39,846 nucleotides of DNA, from positions 1 through 39,846 of IMG/VR virus record IMGVR_UViG_3300009512_001213; one strand, written 5' to 3'. The notes beneath the pieces were generated by a model, which saw only the letters and a list, made by a program, of their open reading frames with translations, did no database searches and had not been told where the DNA came from. Source of the DNA: a virus. Each line of letters starts with the position of its first letter. Position 1 is the stretch's first letter. A program made the position numbers and the translations under genes. Shown here in pieces: positions 33,537 through 39,846 of this stretch.

Positions 33537-33544
33537 TATTTATA
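33537..33544 (-). promoter_or_regulatory. T4-type late promoter (perfect TATAAATA) at gp25
   Basis: The minus strand reads TATAAATAGTATT and then ATG. The octamer is the exact T4 late consensus and begins two bases after the stop codon of the spike gene. With the standard five-base spacing the first transcribed base is the A of the gp25 start codon, so the message would be leaderless. Confidence 0.8.
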
Positions 33545-33546
33545 CC

Positions 33547-36500
33547 CTACTTTAGTTTCCAAGTTCCTACCTGATCCCAATACCAATAGCCGCCACCGCC
33601 ACCATAGCCGCCTTGTCCCATCTCATTTCCTGGATTAACATCACCGTAAAACTCGCCACTCTGTGCGGCACCACCGACCATACCGTCTGTAATACCTCCA
33701 GTAATTGCTTCTACTGTATTTTCTGGGACGTTTGCTCCTTCATCTACGATCTCATATATAGGCTCAATAAATGTTTTTGTAGTAGTTGCTATAATATCTG
33801 AATATGTATCTGAAGTATATTGGCCAGTAAAGTCATTTTGATTATACGGGTCAAGTCTGAAGTCATCTCCAGTTGGAGCAACATCATTTGATTCACTATT
33901 AATTGCTTGATTTTTAGTACTATCAGATGCACTTTGCAATACTTTTTCAATATCACTAAATGGGTCAGTTGCTGGGGAAGGTTGAGGAGGAGTAACAATG
34001 CTTCCTGCAATATTTTCTTTTGCAGATTCAACTTTATTAATCAATGATAACAATGCTGGGCTAGTTGCCGCTGATTGATACATTGCTTCGGCAGCCGCTA
34101 TTTCAGCAGAGCCTGCTGGGAAGTTTGATTGTGCCGCAAAGACTGCTCTTTGTTTCTCTGCAACATCTTTTTGCATTGCATTTAATTTTTTAATGTCTCC
34201 ACTTAAATCTTTTCTTAGTTGCTGTAGTGCCATTACAGAAGACACTGCTCCTGCTGAAATTTCACCCAATAAGTTTGGTCTAGGTATAATTGGATTACCT
34301 AATACGTTATCAATCAGAGATGTTAGAGATGTTCTATCATACGTGTTGATTGCTACAGTAGGCAATTTAATAGTAGAGCCTCCACCTGCAGTTAATGAAG
34401 ATAATGCTGATTCTAATGCGGCTGCCGCACCAGGACTCAATGAACTTGAAAGTCCTCCAGTGACTGAACCTAATTTATCAATTGCACCTAATGCAGATTT
34501 TCCTGCTTTAATTGCTCCACCAACATCAGTTCCTGAGAATGCTTTTGAGGCAACATTTGATAGAGAACTAGTTACGCCTCCTATTCCGTCTGCTATTGCA
34601 TTGACTGATCCTTTAGCATTGTTAATAACACTTGACCCTAACTTTTGTCCACCTGGTAAGTTACTTACACCAGATGCAATAGTGCTTGAGATTGTTGCAG
34701 TGGCTCCACGTTGAACTTTAGTTGCGGCATTCTGCAACGTATTTGTTTGAGTCAATGATGTAACACTAGAAGAAACACTCCTGACATCTGAGACTGCATT
34801 GTTGATAGCTCCTAATGCGCCGCTTGGTGCTTTGTTTGCTATTCCTGCTACTGCTCCAGTTACTGATGATACTGCTCCAGATGCAATACTTGTTGCACTG
34901 TTTACTGCACCTGATGCAGTTGTTAATTGACTTGCGACTCCGCCTAATGCTCCGGCTCCAACTGAGGCTGCCAAGTCTCCTGTAATAGAACTTGGGTCTG
35001 CTAAGTCTAATGCACTCATACCTGAACTTGCACCTGATACTTTTGCCGCGGCTTCTCCTGCAATTGCAGTTAAGTCTTGTGGTACACCAGCTTTTAGTTT
35101 ACCAAACGATGCAGTGATCGATTTGAATGATGATGCCGCCGCCCCTATATTTAAATCTAATCCAATACCAGTTCCAGGAAATGCTCCGCCGAGTGTGTTT
35201 AGTGCTTTAGTAACTCCACCTACAGCTCCTGATAGTTGTGATGTTACAACTGCTTGTGCACCAGACTTCATTGAATTTAAAACATCTTGTCCTCCGCCAG
35301 TGATAGCTCCTGCTATTCCTCCTGAGGTAGATTTGTTAATTATACCGGATACTGTTTTAACATTGTCTCCGAGATTTCCACCTGCACTTTTAGAAGTTAG
35401 TACACCTGATACTACACTGCCTAATCCACCTGATGCTTCTTTTCCTGTGATCGCGCCTACAGTCTGTAATGCTTTTTGTCCTTTTTGTAATGTTTGTACA
35501 ACACCCTTTGCTTGTGATGAGGTTGAACCTACATATTGCTCAACTGAACTAACTCCACCTTTACCTGTAAATGCTGAGTTGGGTAATACATTGCTAGGCA
35601 CTGCTCCTTTAATAGCATTTACTGCGGAGCCTCCTACGTTAGCAGAAACTAAAGTATTCACTAGTGTGTCTGCACCTGGTTTAAGTATTCCGCCTGCAGA
35701 CATCTGAGATGGTGTCTGTCCAAATTTGCCTAAAGTCAATGATGATGCTGAAGATGCCACACCACTTACTGAGTTTGTTAGTCCGGCTACTGCTCCGCCT
35801 ACACTATCACCTATGGCTTTAGATGCCACGCCTGCAAGTAATGTTGTTGTAGCATTTTTATCTAATGCACTACTAATAGCACCTACTTCTGAAATGCTAG
35901 ATGCCGCAGTAGGGCTGACTGGTGGACCAGCGACGCCTAAATCACCGATGTTACTGTTTAAATTAGTTAAACTACCAGACGGTGCTTCGGGTAACGAACC
36001 TTCTGCACTAGGATCTACTTGTACATCTGCACCTTGATTAGCATTCATCCATGGCATGTGAGCAGGTGCACGTGAAGTAATACTCGGAATTTTAGCAAGT
36101 GCGGCCGCCCAGCCAACTGTCTCATCAAACAATGTATCTGGATGCATAATAATATCTATTGGCTCTACTACTTCTGGAGTTAAACTTGCGGCTCCGTCGT
36201 TTAAATGTATTTTTGAACCTTCGTTGAAAATCTCTGCCGCAGATTTAATTCCTACTTGACCTGTTGCTTCCAATGCTAGTGCGGCGTCTGCTTTTATCTT
36301 TAAATTTTGTAGTGTATATAGACTATAGTCTTCTCCTACTCGTTGACTAAATGCTTTGTCTGCATTGAGAGTAGTATTTTCTGATGAGTTGATGTTTACA
36401 TTTTTACCACTTAAGTTAAGTGTCTCATCTGCATGTAAGTTAAGATCACCTTGTGTACGTACATTAACTGAGTTAGTAGCAAAGATATCAACTGTGCCTT

Positions 36501-37431
36501 CTTTACCTAATTCAATATATGTTTGTCCATTTGAATGCAAGATAGATAACATCTGTCCGTCATCACTCATTAGTATTTGATGTCCTAATGCAGTACGCAA
36601 TCTGATTAACTGATCTCTACCGATGATGTCTCCGTCATCCATAACAAGTGAGTGTCCGCCACGTCTTGTTACTACTCTATAATTTTCTGGAGCTAAGTCT
36701 AATTTACTTGCAATATCTTCATCAGTTAATCCGCCTTGATACACAGGACGACCCGGAGTGCTTACACCCCAACCTACTCTACTTGATGCTTCTCTTGTTG
36801 CACTTGTACTGATAGGACCTCTGTACTTGTCTCTGAGGATACCCTGCTGTTGCATAATAGATGCAGTATAACTATGTACGGGTTTAGCATCTGTAAGATA
36901 ACTTGTACTATCTGCAATGTCCGGGTTATTAACATTAATGTTTGTTGTTGGAAGTCTAGGGGCTCCTGCATATGAAGATGCTTCACCTTCATTAAGAGTT
37001 ACATTGTCTGAAGAACCTACAGCAGGTATCATTGATAGTGTTTCTGCTTTAGGTGCAGATCCTATATAGAATCCATAATTAGGATCACCATTAACAAATA
37101 TACAGATGACTTGAGTTAATTTATCCGGTGGTGCGTTCCATTGGCCATATGAACTTGGATTGGCTGTATATTCTCCAAAATCATCAGGTCCGCCGATAGC
37201 CTCAGTGTTACCAAAGAAAGTGGCAAGTCTGCTTACGTAAACCCAATTGTCTTGGTTGTAAGCGTTTTTGTCTAAGTTTTCTGATAGGTAAACTGCGATT
37301 CTACCTTGATGTGTAGGGTCAACTGTACTCATTACCGTTGCAATAACCGGTACTTCAATAACAGATGCTACTCCAGCACCAGGCAGATTTTTCTTTAGTT
37401 TGCCTCTAGGCTTAAAAACATCTTTACTCAT
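33547..37431 (-). CDS. 5: gp5-like baseplate spike protein with long Ala/Gly/Ser-rich C-terminal extension
   Basis: A 1294-aa protein. Residues about 24-135 form the OB-fold domain of gp5/VgrG-type hub proteins (VIATVMSTVDPTHQGRIAVY, then WVYVSRLATFFG and GDPNYGFYIGSAP). Residues about 258-420 form a beta-helix-like spike: GGHSLVMDDGD, LGHQILMSDDGQ, GQTYIELG, TVDIFATNSVNVRTQGD, LNLHADETLNLSG, VNINSSENTTLNAD. The T4 lysozyme domain is not recognisable between them, so this spike probably does not cut peptidoglycan. From about 477 to 1020 the sequence is Ala/Gly/Ser/Val-rich with loose repeats (GAVSSVTGAVAGI type), then a helical segment at about 1055-1145 with ALQQLRKDLSGDIKKLN, and a Gly/Tyr/Trp-rich end (GGYGGGGGYWYW). 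It follows the hub gene by 2 bases with AAAGGA as ribosome site. Confidence 0.9.
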   Translation of the reverse strand: MSKDVFKPRGKLKKNLPGAGVASVIEVPVIATVMSTVDPTHQGRIAVYLSENLDKNAYNQDNWVYVSRLATFFGNTEAIGGPDDFGEYTANPSSYGQWNAPPDKLTQVICIFVNGDPNYGFYIGSAPKAETLSMIPAVGSSDNVTLNEGEASSYAGAPRLPTTNINVNNPDIADSTSYLTDAKPVHSYTASIMQQQGILRDKYRGPISTSATREASSRVGWGVSTPGRPVYQGGLTDEDIASKLDLAPENYRVVTRRGGHSLVMDDGDIIGRDQLIRLRTALGHQILMSDDGQMLSILHSNGQTYIELGKEGTVDIFATNSVNVRTQGDLNLHADETLNLSGKNVNINSSENTTLNADKAFSQRVGEDYSLYTLQNLKIKADAALALEATGQVGIKSAAEIFNEGSKIHLNDGAASLTPEVVEPIDIIMHPDTLFDETVGWAAALAKIPSITSRAPAHMPWMNANQGADVQVDPSAEGSLPEAPSGSLTNLNSNIGDLGVAGPPVSPTAASSISEVGAISSALDKNATTTLLAGVASKAIGDSVGGAVAGLTNSVSGVASSASSLTLGKFGQTPSQMSAGGILKPGADTLVNTLVSANVGGSAVNAIKGAVPSNVLPNSAFTGKGGVSSVEQYVGSTSSQAKGVVQTLQKGQKALQTVGAITGKEASGGLGSVVSGVLTSKSAGGNLGDNVKTVSGIINKSTSGGIAGAITGGGQDVLNSMKSGAQAVVTSQLSGAVGGVTKALNTLGGAFPGTGIGLDLNIGAAASSFKSITASFGKLKAGVPQDLTAIAGEAAAKVSGASSGMSALDLADPSSITGDLAASVGAGALGGVASQLTTASGAVNSATSIASGAVSSVTGAVAGIANKAPSGALGAINNAVSDVRSVSSSVTSLTQTNTLQNAATKVQRGATATISSTIASGVSNLPGGQKLGSSVINNAKGSVNAIADGIGGVTSSLSNVASKAFSGTDVGGAIKAGKSALGAIDKLGSVTGGLSSSLSPGAAAALESALSSLTAGGGSTIKLPTVAINTYDRTSLTSLIDNVLGNPIIPRPNLLGEISAGAVSSVMALQQLRKDLSGDIKKLNAMQKDVAEKQRAVFAAQSNFPAGSAEIAAAEAMYQSAATSPALLSLINKVESAKENIAGSIVTPPQPSPATDPFSDIEKVLQSASDSTKNQAINSESNDVAPTGDDFRLDPYNQNDFTGQYTSDTYSDIIATTTKTFIEPIYEIVDEGANVPENTVEAITGGITDGMVGGAAQSGEFYGDVNPGNEMGQGGYGGGGGYWYWDQVGTWKLK

Positions 37432-37433
37432 TA

Positions 37434-39740
37434 TTATCCTTTGTCATCGTCTGGGTCTGACTGAAATAGTCCACCAAAGAAGTCTCCTACTTTTCCGAAG
37501 CTGCCTTCACCGTCTGATCCACCTCCAGTAAAGAATTTAGCGTCTTCTGTTGTCTCTGATTTTTTCTCGTTTTCACCTATTACTATTGGTGTTTCACCTT
37601 CTGCATTAGTATCTTCCTTTCTAGGATCACTATCTTTATCTACATTTTCATCTGGGAACGTGTTTATCACACAAGATAAATCTTGTATAAATTTCCCTTC
37701 TGAAAATGTGCTGGTAATAGTTATTAATTTATAACTCACGCCAACAATCGTGTCTGCTATCCATGCAGGGTATTTAAAAAACGCTATTGAATCATTGATG
37801 TTCAGAGTACCTGTTGTATCATCATAGTCTATTGCTTCTTTAAAGTCAATTTCAATAAAAACTTGTCCACCATTAGAACTTACTCTAAAACCGTCGTTGC
37901 CGTAAAATCTTTGATAGACATCATCAGGTCCACCTCTATGTTCTTGTATGAGAAAGTCTGGGTCACCCATTAATTTAATCTTTGCTGTTGCATATGAATC
38001 AGGTGAATATAAACTTGTAACATATTGATTCTGTGATGCTTTTCCGCCACCTAAACTATTTAATCTAGGAGCTCCTGATGGGTTTTGATTTGGTGCTATA
38101 GGTGTCTGTTGACTACCACCAGTGCCTACGCCATCTTCATTTAAGTTGGTATTACCTAATACTTCATTATAGAATAAGTTATCTAACTGTTGTTGATAGG
38201 ATAAGATTTCTCTGTTTTCACCAGTCCACCAGTATTCATATCTTTTGTGAGGTCCGTAGTAATCCACGCCAGCGTTTGTAGCAATAGAAGTAATTACAGG
38301 AGTTTCATATTTTTCTATTCTAAACGTTGTCACATATGCCCAATCTGCAAGAATTGAATCCCATTTAGCACCAGAGATAACAGGGGTTACTTTATACCAT
38401 GAAACTCTTGTATCACTGTTTGGGTCAACACTTTCTTGTTCTTTAGTTTCTAAATTAGGTTTTGCTTTGCTTTTATAGATAACTTGCATCGCATCATATA
38501 TGTATGAACTGCCTTTAAGAATTTCATCAAAAATTTCTATGTATGTCGTATCTGCAGGGAAAGATATCTTACGTTTTGCATCATCTGGAACTGCTTTTGC
38601 ACTTTCTGCATCAGTTGCTTCTAATGTACTGTTTATGTCATCAACATACCATTTACTTTTATCAGTATCAGTAGGTAAAACAAGATTTGCTTTTTCAATT
38701 GCTTCAACACCGTCACCTATATATTCTACCTTAAACTCATTTGCAAATTCTCTTACGCCATTTTCAACGCACCACTGTTCAAATGTGTTTAACTGTGTAA
38801 ACAGACCATTTTCACCTTGTATTGCTTCATCAAACGTTCCTCCTCCTACTGTTTTAGTAGTGAAGATTCTTCCTCTTTTTGTTCCAAATGCTTTGCCAGG
38901 AGATAGAGCAACTCCTTGTAGTTTATATGTTGTGGCTCCACCATCAATTGTAAATTTGACTCCTGTAATACTAATATCATAGTACACTTGAAACAATGAA
39001 TTACCTGATGCATTAGGATCAATTGGTCCACCTTCAAATTCTATATTACCGTCTGCTAGTTCACCTTGGCCGTCATAGCCTAAAAATTTCACACCCAATA
39101 CAAAAAATTGTCTACTTGGGTTATTAATGCTTCCTTCACCTGAATAACCAGAGTCTTGTGAATATTGTTGTAAATCATCACTGGCTTGTTTTAACTTTGT
39201 ATTAAATGAAAAACCATAAGGTTCTATAATGTCAAACTTTACTGAGTATACATTTGTAGATGACTGAGTTGCTTCTCCGGATACTGCTTGTTCTAATTTA
39301 AGATTGTCTATATAAAAATCCCAATCAAAGCCCGGTGCTCTTTGTGATGTATTGTTATTGATTCCACCTGATTGGGCAATAAGATATGCTCCGGCACCAC
39401 CTGTTTCCCCTGTTGCGGATGACAGTGTGTTGATATCTCTTCTACCGCCCGCATTAAATGCATCATATGCATCTGGGGTAATCATATACAAACTAAGTTG
39501 ATATGTATAAGATGACAATGCACCTAATGGATTTTTTAAACGTCTGCCTGGAGCATCTGTATTTGCAGTGTTTGCATTTGATTGTGCGTTGCCATCTCCG
39601 GCATTATTAGCACTGTTTTTTGATTCAGTCCCTTGAGTCTTTTTTAACTGAGATTCTTGTGCCGCATTAGGAGGAGATCCAAGATTACTTCCTGCTCCAG
39701 TGGTTTGGTCGTCTTTTACTTGATTTTCATCGATTGGCAT
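37434..39740 (-). CDS. Putative baseplate hub protein (gp27-like by position and C-terminal pattern)
   Basis: A 768-aa protein. The N-terminal 70 residues are Asn/Gln/Ala-rich and probably disordered; the folded part starts at LGALSSYTYQLSLYMITPDA. Middle blocks include VYSVKFDIIEPYGFSF, RQFFVLGVKFLGYDG and YYDISITGVKF. The part at about 640-710 (LNINDSIAFFKYPAWIADTI, then VSYKLITITSTFSEGKFIQD) resembles the closing domain of phage hub proteins such as T4 gp27. The end is acidic, with a Gly/Phe-rich stretch. Its place directly before the gp5-like spike supports a hub partner, since gp27 and gp5 form one complex in T4. The homology is not strong enough to call gp27 outright; another baseplate component of marine phages is possible. 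The ATG overlaps the upstream stop (TAATG), so translation is coupled. Confidence 0.88.
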   Translation of the reverse strand: MPIDENQVKDDQTTGAGSNLGSPPNAAQESQLKKTQGTESKNSANNAGDGNAQSNANTANTDAPGRRLKNPLGALSSYTYQLSLYMITPDAYDAFNAGGRRDINTLSSATGETGGAGAYLIAQSGGINNNTSQRAPGFDWDFYIDNLKLEQAVSGEATQSSTNVYSVKFDIIEPYGFSFNTKLKQASDDLQQYSQDSGYSGEGSINNPSRQFFVLGVKFLGYDGQGELADGNIEFEGGPIDPNASGNSLFQVYYDISITGVKFTIDGGATTYKLQGVALSPGKAFGTKRGRIFTTKTVGGGTFDEAIQGENGLFTQLNTFEQWCVENGVREFANEFKVEYIGDGVEAIEKANLVLPTDTDKSKWYVDDINSTLEATDAESAKAVPDDAKRKISFPADTTYIEIFDEILKGSSYIYDAMQVIYKSKAKPNLETKEQESVDPNSDTRVSWYKVTPVISGAKWDSILADWAYVTTFRIEKYETPVITSIATNAGVDYYGPHKRYEYWWTGENREILSYQQQLDNLFYNEVLGNTNLNEDGVGTGGSQQTPIAPNQNPSGAPRLNSLGGGKASQNQYVTSLYSPDSYATAKIKLMGDPDFLIQEHRGGPDDVYQRFYGNDGFRVSSNGGQVFIEIDFKEAIDYDDTTGTLNINDSIAFFKYPAWIADTIVGVSYKLITITSTFSEGKFIQDLSCVINTFPDENVDKDSDPRKEDTNAEGETPIVIGENEKKSETTEDAKFFTGGGSDGEGSFGKVGDFFGGLFQSDPDDDKG

Positions 39741-39846
39741 TAGATACCTAGCACACGTTTAAGAGTATCCATTCTAGGAACAAATATATTAACACCTGTT
39801 TTAAAATTAAAGTATGGATCTGATCCTAATGCATTAGGATTACGAG
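39740..39846 (-). CDS. C-terminal end of a probable gp53-like baseplate wedge protein (start outside window)
   Basis: The last 34 codons of a gene whose 5' part lies beyond the window. They read RNPNALGSDPYFNFKTG, then VNIFVPRMDTLKRVLGI and TAA, with the stop sharing one base with the next ATG. The closing VNIFVPRMDTLKRVL is like the end of gp53-type wedge proteins, whose C-terminal LysM-like domain finishes in a comparable I.VP...TL strand. gp53 lies just upstream of the spike gene in T4-like phages, which supports the call. The fragment is short, so the identity remains tentative. Confidence 0.6.
   Translation of the reverse strand, partial: RNPNALGSDPYFNFKTGVNIFVPRMDTLKRVLGI

Noticed and set aside
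34193-36037. Long open frames on the plus strand opposite the spike gene (about 34193-34714, 35114-35707 and 35726-36037)
   Set aside because: They are mirror frames of the Ala/Gly/Ser-rich coding region, where few stop codons occur on the other strand. Their Pro/Ala-rich translations have no recognisable motif, and every supported gene is on the minus strand.

Overview
The window is a gene-dense, visibly AT-rich stretch of a T4-like (myovirus-type) bacteriophage genome, most likely marine and of the kind that infects SAR11 (Pelagibacter) or picocyanobacteria. The basis is the baseplate order gp53-like end, hub/spike, gp25, gp6, giant baseplate protein; marine-phage-type fibre proteins; N-terminal-twitch radical SAM genes; and T4-type late promoter octamers (NATAAATA). 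The host cannot be settled from the sequence alone. Every supported gene is on the minus strand, so transcription runs from high to low coordinates. No tRNA, integrase, insertion sequence or CRISPR array is visible, and no stretch over 300 bases lacks a gene.

Region A (39846 to 29668, baseplate core): the end of a gp53-like wedge gene, a 768-aa putative hub protein, a 1294-aa gp5-like spike with no recognisable lysozyme domain but a very long Ala/Gly/Ser-rich tail, the gp25 wedge protein and the gp6 wedge protein.

Region B (29652 to 10393): one 6419-aa reading frame fills nearly half the window. Its N-terminus, C-terminus and some middle parts look like the large structural proteins that follow gp6 in marine T4-like phages. 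It also carries a seven-repeat FG-GAP (integrin-like) propeller, a set of Asp-box (sialidase/BNR-like) repeats, two CBM5/12-like patches and at least fourteen copies of a roughly 90-aa beta-rich module. This suggests a giant baseplate-attached host-contact structure.

Region C (10392 to 7159): a 51-aa protein, a 206-aa conserved structural protein, two fibre-like proteins (405 and 317 aa) and a 78-aa conserved protein.

Region D (7085 to 1, leaving the window): a tightly overlapping accessory operon with a conserved 101-aa protein, two paralogous glycosyltransferase-like proteins, two small unknown proteins, a third glycosyltransferase-like protein of another type, and three tandem radical SAM enzymes whose SPASM/twitch-like cysteines lie before the radical SAM core. 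Most junctions overlap (ATGA, GTGA, TAATG), implying coupled translation. This radical SAM plus glycosyltransferase cassette next to the adhesion genes is the best candidate for an undescribed system, perhaps modifying virion fibres or host surface material.

Four NATAAATA late promoters were found, at gp25, gp6, the 51-aa gene and the 405-aa fibre gene, plus one weaker match at the head of region D. Two of them sit exactly five bases from an ATG, which predicts leaderless late mRNAs.
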